Counted from the first letter of the stretch, positions 8,001-16,944 are shown. The stretch is 58,894 nt of DNA from Oscillospiraceae bacterium (GCA_017561205.1 JAFZDL010000078.1:1-58894), one strand, 5' to 3'. Made by a program: numbers and translations. The notes: a model not told the origin generated them from the letters alone.

Positions 8001-9077
8001 TCATTTTTTCTCATTGAGTGTGCTGCGGTATTTTTCACTCTCCCAATTGGCGATAAAATTTCTTGCCGCATCACTCATAGTAGATACAGTATAACCGTTT
8101 TTCTGCACATTTTCAACAACAAAGAATATTGCCGTGAGCACTTCTGTAAGTGCCTGCGCCTTTTGCTTGCTCATGCGCAGCAATAATTCACCGGTTTTGG
8201 TACTGGACACCGCCTGACCCTCATCAATGACATCCTTGTCCTGAAAATATGTACCCACCAAAAATACCATTTGATCGGGATAAAGCGGCTCATAGAGGAG
8301 CTGGTCCTGGGTATAGATGCAGTTTTCCAAATGCTCTTTCAGGTACGGGGTGGTAGCCTTATAAACACCGCCGGCCAATTCCTTAATGGTGACTCTGGGG
8401 AAAGCATTTTCCGCCAATCCGTAATGGGCAGCCAAACGCACATTGGCGTCTGCGTGGATGGCAAGACAACTGACCACATCGTCATCATGCACGATAATGC
8501 CGTGATTCTGCATAATAATCACCGAAGGAATCCGGCCGGTCTCCTTTTCCACCCGATTCAACTCGTCCCGAATGGTAAAGGCCAACTTTGCACCCGGGTC
8601 CTGGTAATCAACCCAGCCCCAACTGTAGGGTGCATGCTGAAACGCTTTTTCCACCACTTCCCTGCCGCCAATGGCACAGGCAGCCATATTGGCATACACG
8701 CTGTGGGTATGGAGTACATAGGTCTTCAAAATAGAGTGAAAACCTGCCTCCACAGAGGGGCGCAAAGTAGGAAGTTTCTCAACCCGCTGAATATTCTCCT
8801 TGATGCACTGGGTGCCGGCAGCCTCACAGTCTTCAAAATTCTCCGGATCATTTTCCCAATAGAATTTCCGAAGAGCAATGCCGTCTACCACCGCATAACC
8901 ATTGTCCTTTTCAATATCCTTCAGACAGAAACCGGAAGCCTTGATAACCATTTGACCGTTTTTCAGTTTCACAGAGGTGTTACCGCCACCGCCCTGCACA
9001 TAGTCCGCACGACTGCCGCCGATATGGGAAAACTTGATAAACGCCTCCATGCGTTGTTCATCAGTTTCACAAAACAC
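8001..9077 (-). CDS. Class II aldolase, probable rhamnulose-1-phosphate aldolase (358 aa)
   Basis: The protein has the GGGGNTSVK phosphate-binding loop (about 29-37), Glu110, zinc-binding His123 and His125 in HTHSVY, and His192 in QNHG. It resembles the aldolase domain of the bifunctional RhaE-type rhamnulose-1-phosphate aldolase/dehydrogenase but lacks the dehydrogenase half. The expected reaction is rhamnulose-1-phosphate to dihydroxyacetone phosphate and L-lactaldehyde. The start is GTG at 9077, two bases after the rhaA stop, with an AGAGAGG site inside the end of rhaA, so translation is probably coupled. The C-terminal ~100 residues beyond the aldolase fold are not recognised. Confidence 0.8.
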   Translation of the reverse strand: MFCETDEQRMEAFIKFSHIGGSRADYVQGGGGNTSVKLKNGQMVIKASGFCLKDIEKDNGYAVVDGIALRKFYWENDPENFEDCEAAGTQCIKENIQRVEKLPTLRPSVEAGFHSILKTYVLHTHSVYANMAACAIGGREVVEKAFQHAPYSWGWVDYQDPGAKLAFTIRDELNRVEKETGRIPSVIIMQNHGIIVHDDDVVSCLAIHADANVRLAAHYGLAENAFPRVTIKELAGGVYKATTPYLKEHLENCIYTQDQLLYEPLYPDQMVFLVGTYFQDKDVIDEGQAVSSTKTGELLLRMSKQKAQALTEVLTAIFFVVENVQKNGYTVSTMSDAARNFIANWESEKYRSTLNEKK

Positions 9078-9079
9078 AG

Positions 9080-10333
9080 TTATATACCTCTCTTACTCAG
9101 CACTTCATATTCATAAGCCTGCACATCTGCGAACCAATATCCGTCCGCAGGTGCGCCGCAAATACGACAGTACTCGTCCCAGACCTCACCAAAGGGCATG
9201 GTCTTCATTTCTTCCTGGATCACCATAATTTCAGTCCAGTTATCGGCATTCTGCATTTCTGTCAGATCCGGAGCGCACAGCGCCATCAGCAGCGCCTTCT
9301 GCACATTGCGCAGTCCCACCGTCCAAGCTGCAATGCGGTTAATAGACGCATCAAAATAGTCAAGTGCAATCTTGACGCTGCCTTCCAAGCCGCCGCAGCG
9401 GACGATTTCCTTACAAAGTTCTTTTGTTTCATCATCCAGCAAAACAACGTGGTCACTGTCCCAGCGGATAGGGCGAGTGATATGCAGAGCAATTTCCGGG
9501 AAGAAGGCCAGCAACGCAGGAATCTTGTCGGAAACCACTTCCGTAGGATGGTAATGACCGTTGTCCATCAAGGGAATGCATTTTTCTTTATTCATGGCCG
9601 CATAACTTAAGGAAAATTCCGCCGAACCAACAGTATAGGCTTCCACTCCAATGCCAAACACCTTGGATTCAACACAAGGTTTGACCTTTTCAAAATCATA
9701 AGGTTCAGACAAAATTTCATCAATGGCCTGCTTATAACGAATCCGAGGTCCAATACGATCTGCAGGAATATCCTTAAAGCCGTCACCGGTCCAGATATTC
9801 ATGATGCAGGGCTGGCCCAGCTCTTCGGCAAGGTATGTAGAGATACGGATACAAGCCTTGCCGTGGTCAATCCAGAATTTGCGGATCTCAGGATCCGGAG
9901 AGGAAAGGGTCAGGCCATTGGACTTGGGGTGGGAGAAAAAGGTGGGATTAAAGTCACAGCCCAACCCCCGCTCCTTGCAAAAGGCCACCCACTTGGCAAA
10001 GTGCTTGGGCTCCAGCTTGTCCCGGTCTGCCCACTCCCCTTCTTCAAAGATGGCATAAGAGGCGTGCAGATTCATCTTCTTGGTTCCGGGGCACAGCTTC
10101 AGTACCATATCCAGGTCAGCCATCAATTCTTCGGGAGTTCTGGCTCTGCCAGGATAATTGCCGGTGGTCTGAATGCCGCCGGTAAGGGGCTTCGTGGGGT
10201 CGGTGTCAAAGCCACGGACATCGTCACCCTGCCAGCAGTGCAGGGATACGGGAACATTCTTCAGCTTCTGGATTGCAGCATCGGTATCAATACCAATGGC
10301 AGCGTATTTTGCTTTTGCTTCCATGTAGGACAT
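9080..10333 (-). CDS. rhaA: L-rhamnose isomerase
   Basis: It converts L-rhamnose to L-rhamnulose in the cytoplasm. The 417-residue length is normal, and the family sequence is recognisable throughout: SLHCWQGDDVRGF near the N-terminus, GGIQTTGNYPGRA, MNLHASYA, LSSPDPEIRKFWIDH, MDNGHYHPTE and the metal-site segment ALHITRPIRWDSDHVV. It sits between rhamnulokinase and the aldolase, one base past the rhaB stop side and two bases before the next gene, within one leftward operon. No rhamnose mutarotase or transporter is encoded nearby, so uptake must be encoded elsewhere. Confidence 0.95.
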   Translation of the reverse strand: MSYMEAKAKYAAIGIDTDAAIQKLKNVPVSLHCWQGDDVRGFDTDPTKPLTGGIQTTGNYPGRARTPEELMADLDMVLKLCPGTKKMNLHASYAIFEEGEWADRDKLEPKHFAKWVAFCKERGLGCDFNPTFFSHPKSNGLTLSSPDPEIRKFWIDHGKACIRISTYLAEELGQPCIMNIWTGDGFKDIPADRIGPRIRYKQAIDEILSEPYDFEKVKPCVESKVFGIGVEAYTVGSAEFSLSYAAMNKEKCIPLMDNGHYHPTEVVSDKIPALLAFFPEIALHITRPIRWDSDHVVLLDDETKELCKEIVRCGGLEGSVKIALDYFDASINRIAAWTVGLRNVQKALLMALCAPDLTEMQNADNWTEIMVIQEEMKTMPFGEVWDEYCRICGAPADGYWFADVQAYEYEVLSKRGI

Positions 10334-10334
10334 A

Positions 10335-11609
10335 TTAGATTACCTCCATTTGGATCTTCAGGTTACCCAGCGCCGTTGCCTCGATAGGCAGAGCGATCAC
10401 CTGTTTACCGGTTGCTTCCTCGGTTAGTTTGTTTAAGAATCTATTCTTGGCACCGCCGCCTACGATATAGAGCTTTTCATAACTACAGCCTGTGTTCTTC
10501 TCCAGTTCGTCAATCGCCTGCCGATAGCTGAGCGCCAAAGAGCGGTAGGCACAGCGGAAATAGTCCCCTGTGGTTTTGAGATAGTTACCGGTCGCTTTGT
10601 CAAAAGCAGCCTTCATGCTCTTAGGGGATAAAAAATCCTGTGCGTTGGCCTCCACCAGGATTTCACAATCACTTACTTCTGCCATTCGTACGATTTCCGG
10701 GAACGGTGTATCTGGGCAAAGCTCTCGCTGTAATTCATTCACTAGCCACATGCCCATAATGTTTTTCTGATACCGGTTATAGCCAACGCCACCTTCGTTG
10801 GAATAGTTGGCTTTTTCGCTTCCGCTGTCCGTGATGGGCTTGGGGGTTTTTACACCCAGCAGGCTCCAGGTTCCGGAGGAAATGTAGGGGTGATTGCCCT
10901 CCCCCATGGGAATACCTTCTACGGCGGAGCCGGTATCATGAGTGGCGCAGAGGACGCATTGGATTCTCTCGTATTCGCCCAGCACCGTACCTGGCTGGCT
11001 AAGCTTAGGGAAAAGCTGACGTGGATAGCCCAGACTATCCACGATTTCCAGGTCAAATTCCCCAGTTTGGGCGTTTATCATGCCCATGGTGGTGGCGTTG
11101 GTATATTCCCGTGCTTTCACGCCACAGAGCTTATACAGCAGGTATTCCGGCATCATCAGCATATCCGTGACCCCATTCAAACGGCCCCGGAACTTGTCAT
11201 CGTAAAGCTGATAGACCGTGTTGAAGGGCTGGAACTGACAGCCGGTGCGGCGGTAGAGTTCCGCAAAGGGCATCTTTTCGTGAACCTGGTGGATTATCGC
11301 TTCCGTACGGCTGTCCCGGTAGGCATACACAGGCCGCAGTTCTTCTTCTCCACGAAACAGCACATAGTCCACACCCCAGGTGTCCACGGACAGGCTGAAA
11401 ATGTTAGGAAATTCCGCTTTTGCACGGTGGATGCCCTCTTTCACATATCCCACTAGTGCGTCCACATCCCAGACCAGATGCCCGTTTTCTTCGCGGACAC
11501 CGTTGGGGAACCGATACACTTCTTTTGTTTGTAGCTGCCCCTGCTCCTGCCAGCCCACAATATGACGGCCGGAGGAGGCACCGATATCAATAGCAAGACA
11601 ATATTTCAT
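10335..11609 (-). CDS. rhaB: Rhamnulokinase (FGGY family)
   Basis: It phosphorylates L-rhamnulose to L-rhamnulose-1-phosphate with ATP. The N-terminal phosphate loop DIGASSGRH, VDTWGVDYVL, GTWSLLGV and the C-terminal VGGGAKNRFLNKL adenosine-site segment are typical of rhamnulokinases; length 424. ATG 11609 starts MKYCLAIDIGASSG. The upstream in-frame codons to 11666 run into the promoter region. The GGGAGGT site lies 14 bases before the ATG, longer than usual. It is the first enzyme gene after the AraC regulator and may be read from its own promoter in the 87-base gap. Confidence 0.93.
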   Translation of the reverse strand: MKYCLAIDIGASSGRHIVGWQEQGQLQTKEVYRFPNGVREENGHLVWDVDALVGYVKEGIHRAKAEFPNIFSLSVDTWGVDYVLFRGEEELRPVYAYRDSRTEAIIHQVHEKMPFAELYRRTGCQFQPFNTVYQLYDDKFRGRLNGVTDMLMMPEYLLYKLCGVKAREYTNATTMGMINAQTGEFDLEIVDSLGYPRQLFPKLSQPGTVLGEYERIQCVLCATHDTGSAVEGIPMGEGNHPYISSGTWSLLGVKTPKPITDSGSEKANYSNEGGVGYNRYQKNIMGMWLVNELQRELCPDTPFPEIVRMAEVSDCEILVEANAQDFLSPKSMKAAFDKATGNYLKTTGDYFRCAYRSLALSYRQAIDELEKNTGCSYEKLYIVGGGAKNRFLNKLTEEATGKQVIALPIEATALGNLKIQMEVI

Positions 11610-11619
11610 TAAAGCAGAA

Positions 11620-11680
11620 AAGACCTCCCTTCCCGTTGTGGTGCCATTATAGCACAGCCAAAACATGGAAAGGAGGTCTT
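11620..11680 (-). promoter_or_regulatory. rhaB promoter with RBS-pairing inverted repeat
   Basis: A leftward extended -10 (TGCTATAAT; ATTATA on plus at 11646-11651) has no good -35, as expected for an AraC-activated promoter. Outside it, AAGACCTCC (11620-11628) and GGAGGTCTT (11672-11680) are perfect complements. The left arm carries the rhaB ribosome binding site. Only transcripts reading through from the AraC gene contain both arms and could fold to hide that site. Confidence 0.5.
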
Positions 11681-11696
11681 CATTTATCCAAAAAAG

Positions 11697-12653
11697 TTAC
11701 CTGATTTGCAGCCGACAGTTTTTGGGGGAGACCCCGAAGGCTTCTTTGAATATCCTGTGAAAGTAGCCCATATTCTCATAGCCCACGGCTCCGGCGATCT
11801 GGTCCACGGTGCGGTCCGTATTTTTCAGCAGAAAGACGGCCTGGGCCAGCCGCTTTTCCTGGACCAACTGGGTGTAAGTCTTGCCGGTCTGACGCTTAAT
11901 CTCCCGGGACAGGCTGTAAAGGTCATAGTGCAAAAGACTTGCCAGCTCCGTGAGGCTACCGGCGGTGTAGTGGGTTTCGATGTAGGACAGGACACGGAAC
12001 ACTGTGGCCTGTTCCCGGTCCTGAGTATCCAGAGACTCCGTGTGAGCCATCAGCTCCATAAACAGCAGTGCCATGGTCATCTGGCTCATTTTTCGTCGGT
12101 TTGGAGACTCTTCCAGAAGGATATGCAGCAGATTTTCAATGAGATTTTCGATGGAACGGATGTCAGCGCCCCGAAAGTGGAGGAAGCCGGCATCACTGGT
12201 TTGCCCACAGAGGCAGTCTACCAGAAATCGTCGCAGAGGGGTTTCCTGTTCTTCAATGAGAAGCAGAACGCTGGTGAAAAACTCCGGCAGGATGATGAAA
12301 TTCACTGCTAGATCTTCAGCTTCCGTGGGAAGGATTTCGTGGGTGGCATTCTGATTCATAAACAACAGATCTCCTTGACGCAGACAGACGGTGGATCCGT
12401 TGACAATGTGGATGCTCTGACCGGCGCACATGTACACCGCCTCCACGTAGTCGTGTCGGTGCTCCGGAAAGTGGATAAACCGGGTATGTGGCCGGAGCGT
12501 AATCAACTTTCCGGAGGCCAGGAGCTTCTGGGCGTTGACGGTATTGTCCCGACCTTCCATGTACAGTGCTCGATCAATTGTGCTACGACCACTGAGAATG
12601 GCCTGCTCCTCTGCCGTGACCCGGCTGAGCCTCTCAAGTATATTTGTATCCAA
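11697..12653 (-). CDS. AraC-family transcriptional regulator of the rhamnose operon
   Basis: The N-terminal half is a cupin-like sensor (PEHRHDYVEAVYMCAGQSIHIVNG), and the C-terminal ~100 residues hold two helix-turn-helix motifs of AraC/XylS type (LTELASLLHYDLYSLSREIKRQTGKT and VDQIAGAVGYENMGYFHRIFKEAFGVSP). It likely senses rhamnose and activates rhaB onward. The start is set at TTG 12653, which lies 6 bases after GGGAGGTG; the longer frame from 12671 begins inside that site. About 318 residues. It is transcribed in the same direction as the enzyme genes, 87 bases upstream. Confidence 0.88.
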   Translation of the reverse strand: MDTNILERLSRVTAEEQAILSGRSTIDRALYMEGRDNTVNAQKLLASGKLITLRPHTRFIHFPEHRHDYVEAVYMCAGQSIHIVNGSTVCLRQGDLLFMNQNATHEILPTEAEDLAVNFIILPEFFTSVLLLIEEQETPLRRFLVDCLCGQTSDAGFLHFRGADIRSIENLIENLLHILLEESPNRRKMSQMTMALLFMELMAHTESLDTQDREQATVFRVLSYIETHYTAGSLTELASLLHYDLYSLSREIKRQTGKTYTQLVQEKRLAQAVFLLKNTDRTVDQIAGAVGYENMGYFHRIFKEAFGVSPKNCRLQIR

Positions 12654-12717
12654 TTCCCCACCTCCCAACAAAACTTCTTTTGCAAATATGACAGCGTAAT
12701 CAAATTATCCTAGCAGA

Positions 12718-12746
12718 ATTATATCCTGAAAGCACAAAGAAATCAA
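12718..12746 (-). promoter_or_regulatory. Promoter of the AraC regulator
   Basis: Leftward TTGATT (12741-12746), a 17-base spacer and TATAAT (12718-12723). Confidence 0.65.
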
Positions 12747-13011
12747 GCGCTTGGTTTGCTTATATTGCCCCTGATAATTCCTGGCTTTCATGTACATAAC
12801 AGAGGGACTTATGCGTGGTTCTCAGATCAATCCGGGGTGCAATATCCAGTTTGCCTGAAGGGAATATATCTTGTGTTTGAAAACAAGTCTTGAAAAGATT
12901 CACACTACATGTTATTATCTTAGCATGAAACTTTCCGTAGCAGTACAGTTAACCTGACCGATGTGCATCCCATCAACCGGATTATAGGCCTAGAAAACTT
13001 CATAAAAGCAC
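12747..13011. other. Gene-free stretch
   Basis: Between the AraC promoter and repeat B no frame with a ribosome binding site was found. Nothing beyond short palindromes such as CAAGCGCTTG near 12744 is visible. Confidence 0.5.
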
Positions 13012-13145
13012 GACCAACTTTTGACCAACAAAAGTCTGGTAAAAGAAAATAACTGATATAATAGTACTACGTCTCGAATGCTAACATACCAGCAACTACT
13101 ATATATCTACAAAGCCAAAAATCTCCCATCGAGTGGGAATAACTG
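13012..13145 (+). repeat. Dispersed repeat B, copy 1 (~134 bp)
   Basis: It begins with a tandem GACCAACTTTTGACCAAC site, then an A-rich tract, an extended -10-like TGATATAATAG, and the words CAGCAACTACTA, ACAAAGCCAAAAAT, CATCGAGTGGGAATAA. Copy 2 is at 18448-18578 in the same orientation. The ending GAGTGGGAAT is shared with repeat A. The copies flank a 5.3-kb block of accessory genes. Confidence 0.75.
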
Positions 13146-13163
13146 ATTTTTATATTCTGTGAT

Positions 13164-13202
13164 ATACGAGCGTGATGGTTATATAAGCCATCACGCTCGT
13201 AT
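13164..13202. terminator. Long perfect hairpin after repeat B
   Basis: ATACGAGCGTGATGG pairs perfectly with its complement at 13188-13202 around a 9-base loop. With the -10-like element at about 13058 it could define a ~140-nt transcript, paralleling repeat A plus its terminator. Confidence 0.6.
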
Positions 13203-13627
13203 CTATATTATACAGATTGTCTTGATTCCCAAGCAAAACGGAGGTCATATGAGGCTATGGACAAAAGTACTGAGGAAGACTGCGACAACGGAACAGTAAA
13301 TGCTAATTAGAGCACGAAGCTATCGCCAACTATCGAATGATTTTTGTCAAGCGTCGAAAAAAACATTTCGCCGTTCGTCTTTGCGCTTGTTCATTGATAT
13401 GTGCCGACATACCCAGCGATTCAACCGGAGGGGTCATACCCCGGCCAAATGCGATGCATCGCATGAGGATATAGGCATCTTGACAGCGATCGCAACGGGG
13501 TGAACACCTGCATAGTATAATGCGGAAGGTGATGCTATGAATCCTCTGTTTGTTAAATGCGTTTTATCTTTGATTTCTGACCGACATGATGTATAATTAT
13601 AGTACTTAAGATATTGGAGGTAATGAC
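13203..13627. other. Gene-poor stretch
   Basis: A GGAGGTCAT site precedes tiny frames at 13249 (16 codons) and 13257 (17 codons) that look like the beginning of a lost gene. The rest has no supported gene. The promoter for the next gene lies at the right end. Confidence 0.4.
13570..13597 (+). promoter_or_regulatory. Promoter of the PNPOx-like gene
   Basis: TTGATT (13570-13575), a 16-base spacer, TATAAT (13592-13597), 30 bases before the start codon. Confidence 0.6.
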
Positions 13628-14020
13628 ATGGAGAAAGTATGCAAATTTTTGAAAGATGCCGGTGTTTACTATTTGGCAACTGTGGAAGACGATCAGCCCC
13701 GTGTTCGTCCCTTTGGGACCGCCAATATTTTTGACGGCAAGCTGTACATCCAGACCAGCAAGGTCAAGCCCTGCTCTAAGCAGATCCTCGCCAACCCCAA
13801 GGTGGAGATCTCTGCTTTCCATCAAGGCACCTGGATTCGCATTGCCGGTGAGTTAGTAGAGGATGACCGGATCGAAGCGAAAAAGTCCATGCTGGATGCT
13901 TATCCCAATCTGCGAGGGATGTACGATGAGAACGACGGCAATACGCAAGTTTTTTATTTCCGTAACGCTGTTGCTACCTTCTCTTCCTTCACTTCCGCGC
14001 CGGAAACTGTAGAGTTCTAA
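13628..14020 (+). CDS. Pyridoxamine 5'-phosphate oxidase-family (FMN split-barrel) protein
   Basis: This 130-residue single-domain protein starts MEKVCKFLKDAGVYYLATVEDDQPRVRPFG, the usual first strands of FMN-binding split-barrel proteins, and continues with LYIQTSKVKPCSKQI and WIRIAGELVED. Such proteins bind FMN or a similar cofactor and often act as small flavin reductases; the substrate is not predictable. A GGAGGT site lies 6 bases before ATG and the gene has its own promoter and terminator. It is the first gene in the block bracketed by repeat B. Confidence 0.85.
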   Translation: MEKVCKFLKDAGVYYLATVEDDQPRVRPFGTANIFDGKLYIQTSKVKPCSKQILANPKVEISAFHQGTWIRIAGELVEDDRIEAKKSMLDAYPNLRGMYDENDGNTQVFYFRNAVATFSSFTSAPETVEF

Positions 14021-14112
14021 CGAACAGGTTTCGCACCAGAATATGAGCAAACGAAAAGCTTAACATAATCCTTTCCCACATAGTGCCGAACTGGTAAAAC
14101 CGAGTACAGACA

Positions 14113-14148
14113 GAAAGTCTGGAACGACTAGCATCGTTCCAGACTTTC
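14113..14148. terminator. Bidirectional terminator
   Basis: GAAAGTCTGGAACGA pairs perfectly with its complement (14134-14148) around a 6-base loop. It lies between the convergent PNPOx-like and DUF6512 genes. Confidence 0.8.
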
Positions 14149-14185
14149 ATTTTGTATATATGCACAACATATATTATTTTCTCCA

Positions 14186-14719
14186 TCATTCCTGAAAGCC
14201 ATAGCTTCCCGATACGGGATCCTTGAAGAAGGGAATTTCTGGGGTGAAGAATGTTAAAACGATGAAAACAACGCCGATCATGCAGATCAGGCAAAAAGAT
14301 ATTTGGGAAGACAGGCGGCAGCTGTTTTCTTTTTGAAACAATTTGTTTTCTACCCAAAATACAACACCAGCCGAAAGGAAAAAGATGGCGATATTCAGCC
14401 AATCTACCGATACGCCAAAAATACCAGTGTAGGTATAATAAAGCATGGGAACGAAGGTTAATCCAAGCAAGATTCCTACCAGCTTAATACACCAGAACTG
14501 TTTGTGGTTCTTACCCCAAAATCTATATTCGATCATAGAAAACAGCAGCATAGGATAATAGATCAACTTCATATGCTCCCATATGGATTCATTCACCGCG
14601 GAAAAGATTGCAGCAATCACACCCTGACCGCTTAAATCAAATAAAAAGTGAAGAAAGGTGCCCAGTATAGATGTGAATAGGAAGCCTGCCACATGCCAAT
14701 AGGAAATAGACTGTTTCAT
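14186..14719 (-). CDS. DUF6512-like integral membrane protein (177 aa)
   Basis: About five hydrophobic helices are visible, starting WHVAGFLFTSILGTFLHFLFDL. The loop NESIWEHMKLIYYPMLLFSMIEY resembles the signature of DUF6512 membrane proteins. ATG 14719 is used because GGAGGG precedes it; the open frame extends to 14911 without support. It is divergent from the tocopherol-cyclase-like gene. Function is unknown. Confidence 0.7.
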   Translation of the reverse strand: MKQSISYWHVAGFLFTSILGTFLHFLFDLSGQGVIAAIFSAVNESIWEHMKLIYYPMLLFSMIEYRFWGKNHKQFWCIKLVGILLGLTFVPMLYYTYTGIFGVSVDWLNIAIFFLSAGVVFWVENKLFQKENSCRLSSQISFCLICMIGVVFIVLTFFTPEIPFFKDPVSGSYGFQE

Positions 14720-14849
14720 CTGCGTTCCCTCCGCCGCTACTTGATGTGTACAAGTATATTCGCGAAGACACAACAAAAATGACACACAAAGGGACTGCTG
14801 CTTTGGTTTGGCAATTATATTTATGGGAATACTCCCCCTGGTGATTATT

Positions 14850-15737
14850 ATGAAAAAGTATTTCCACGGAGCAAACAAATCCGGTCCATATTTCGAGGGC
14901 TGGTATTTCAAATGCCAAACACAGGATGGACAATCTCTTGCGTTGATTCCGGCTTTTCACATCAGTGAGAATGGACACCAGAGCGCATCTATACAGGTAG
15001 TTGCGGATAAGCAGGCTTGGTATCTGGATTATCCTGCCCCGGCATTTGCAGCGTCCCAAGATTCCCTGCACATTACAATTGGTGAAAACCGTTTTTCGGA
15101 TACTGGGCTGTATTTGAATTTGGAACAGGATAACCTCTCGCTGTATGGTAAGGTAGAATTTGGCTCGTTTCAAATGCTAGAGGCAGATATTATGGGTCCA
15201 TTTAAGTGGTTTACCAATATGGAGTGTGCCCACAGCGTGCTCAGCATGCGGCATAGGTTGCAAGGCCGGTTGGAGATAAACGCCAGCGTCTTTGACTTTA
15301 GCGGAGGAATCGGTTACATTGAAGCAGACCGCGGCAGATCGTTTCCAACAACCTACCTTTGGACGCAGTGCCTGTGGGATAATTGCAGCCTGATGTTATC
15401 CGTAGCAACCATTCCTTTGGGCAAGATGCATTTTACCGGATGTATTTGTGCGATCGTATTGGATGGGCATGAGTACCGCCTTGCTACCTACCGGGGTGTA
15501 AGAGTTTTGAATTGGTCGCCTAAGGGTGCCAATTTGCGTCAGGGAAAATACCGACTGGAAGTAGAACTTCTGGATCAAAAGCCTCAGCCACTGCGTGCAC
15601 CATCTACCGGTAATATGAGCCGTACCATCCACGAAAGCCTCTGCACCAAGGTTCGATATCGTTTTTGGCAGGGCAACGAGCTGTTGTTTGACCATATCGA
15701 CGATAGCGCTAGTTTTGAATACGCACAAAAGCCGTGA
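14850..15737 (+). CDS. Tocopherol cyclase-like protein (295 aa)
   Basis: The N-terminus MKKYFHGANKSGPYFEGWYFKC is the hallmark of the bacterial tocopherol cyclase-like family, and MGPFKWFTNMECAHSVLSMRH and GGIGYIEADRGRSFPTTYLW follow as in that family. Plant members cyclise tocopherol precursors. Clostridia lack that pathway, so the substrate of this homologue is unknown; a lipocalin-like role with a hydrophobic ligand is possible. ATG 14850 is chosen by family alignment; its ribosome binding site is weak. It is divergent from the DUF6512 gene, 130 bases away. Confidence 0.8.
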   Translation: MKKYFHGANKSGPYFEGWYFKCQTQDGQSLALIPAFHISENGHQSASIQVVADKQAWYLDYPAPAFAASQDSLHITIGENRFSDTGLYLNLEQDNLSLYGKVEFGSFQMLEADIMGPFKWFTNMECAHSVLSMRHRLQGRLEINASVFDFSGGIGYIEADRGRSFPTTYLWTQCLWDNCSLMLSVATIPLGKMHFTGCICAIVLDGHEYRLATYRGVRVLNWSPKGANLRQGKYRLEVELLDQKPQPLRAPSTGNMSRTIHESLCTKVRYRFWQGNELLFDHIDDSASFEYAQKP

Positions 15738-15762
15738 ACGATTAGAAATCGCCCACGGCCTT
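15728..15762 (+). terminator. Hairpin at the end of the tocopherol-cyclase-like gene
   Basis: AAGCCGTG at the end of the gene pairs with CACGGCCTT with one mismatch, followed by a pyrimidine-rich tract. It overlaps the stop codon. Confidence 0.45.
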
Positions 15763-15836
15763 CTGTTTAGCTATAAAACAAAACTTTCCTCACTCAGTGT
15801 TTGACAACAATTCTGTATAAACCTTTCAATCATTAT

Positions 15837-16919
15837 TTATAGTTTTTCAAGATGCTTTATGTAAATGTTCCTTGTGTTTTGAAGGTCTGGGAAGTCTCGC
15901 AGGTCTTGGGGCCATTTGGTGGGAGTAAACTTAACACGGTCATTTACTTGCAAATCAGGATAACGATCTGCGGAAAAGAATAACCAATGCGTTTCATCAT
16001 CTTTATAAGGCTCCCCCGTGGGCAACAGTCCATCAATTTTCAGACATCTGTATCCGTTATCTAAGCCTCGATCTTCCTGCACCGTTGCATAGTAATAGCC
16101 TTTACTGTCTGAGTAGAGCATTTTGGAATTAATCACACGGCTTTCCAATGCTTGTGCATACTGGGAGCTTAACTGTTCAATCTTGTTTTTCAGTTTTGCG
16201 GACGATGTAATAAAGCTTGGATAAACGCGCTTAATAATATCTGTAATAGAAAACATATCATCCGCATTATCTAATCTGCGGATTTTATATTCGCTGTTTA
16301 GAAAACCTAACATACAGTTTTCGTTAATTTCAGGCAAAGCGATTACAATCTTGTGGGCATCCAGAAACCAAATAACCCCGGCCTCATTTTGACAATATGC
16401 ACTCTCGTAGTAATCTTTAGATAATAAGACAATATTAATCGCACTTTGCTGAAGATTAGTTTTGATTTCCCTTGAAATCTCTTCTTCAATATCATTACCA
16501 GGAAGAGAGGAACAAAAAATCTTATCCGCCGGGACACCGCACGAAGTCAGAAAGATCTCAATGATCTCTGCAAATTTCTTATCAACACTTCTGTGGCTAA
16601 TAAAGATTTTATCACCAACTATAGTCTGCGGTGCGGGAGAGCACTGATCGGCTGGTCCATCTTCGCTGTTAATCAAATAGAACTTTAATATTCCCAGCAC
16701 AGAGTTGGCATCGCGGATTGCAGTGCCATCCCGTAAGAAAATTGCACTATCGATGTTGGGCATATCTGATTCAAAGATATTACGTATTTCAACCAGTAAA
16801 TCAAATAGATCATTTCGCAGTTGGTCTGCAATATGAACATCTGCTTCATTATAAGCCTTGACCGCCTGTTCAACTTTTGCAATATATTCTTCAATGAACT
16901 GTCTCTTTTCTTTTTTCAA
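15837..16919 (-). CDS. TIR-domain protein, possible NAD-consuming effector (360 aa)
   Basis: A TIR domain occupies about residues 103-230: KIFISHRSVDKKFAEII opens it, and NIVLLSKDYYESAYCQNEAGVIWF holds Glu179 where the catalytic Glu of TIR NADases lies. The N-terminal ~90 residues are helical, and the C-terminal ~120 residues (YYATVQEDRGLDNGYRCLKID...VKFTPTKW) look like an unclassified beta domain. Bacterial TIR proteins often degrade NAD+ or make signalling nucleotides in anti-phage defence. The start is TTG 16919 with AAGGAT upstream. It is the last gene of a leftward operon with the DUF3990/DUF3791 module, 25 bases after the previous gene. The domain call is firm; the defence role is an inference. 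Confidence 0.85.
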   Translation of the reverse strand: MKKEKRQFIEEYIAKVEQAVKAYNEADVHIADQLRNDLFDLLVEIRNIFESDMPNIDSAIFLRDGTAIRDANSVLGILKFYLINSEDGPADQCSPAPQTIVGDKIFISHRSVDKKFAEIIEIFLTSCGVPADKIFCSSLPGNDIEEEISREIKTNLQQSAINIVLLSKDYYESAYCQNEAGVIWFLDAHKIVIALPEINENCMLGFLNSEYKIRRLDNADDMFSITDIIKRVYPSFITSSAKLKNKIEQLSSQYAQALESRVINSKMLYSDSKGYYYATVQEDRGLDNGYRCLKIDGLLPTGEPYKDDETHWLFFSADRYPDLQVNDRVKFTPTKWPQDLRDFPDLQNTRNIYIKHLEKL

Positions 16920-16944
16920 GTGTGTTCACATCCTTCTCTTTGAC

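Noticed and set aside
13249-13310. Tiny frames after a GGAGGTCAT site
   Set aside because: 16 and 17 codons with no similarity; more likely the beginning of a deleted gene than a real peptide gene.
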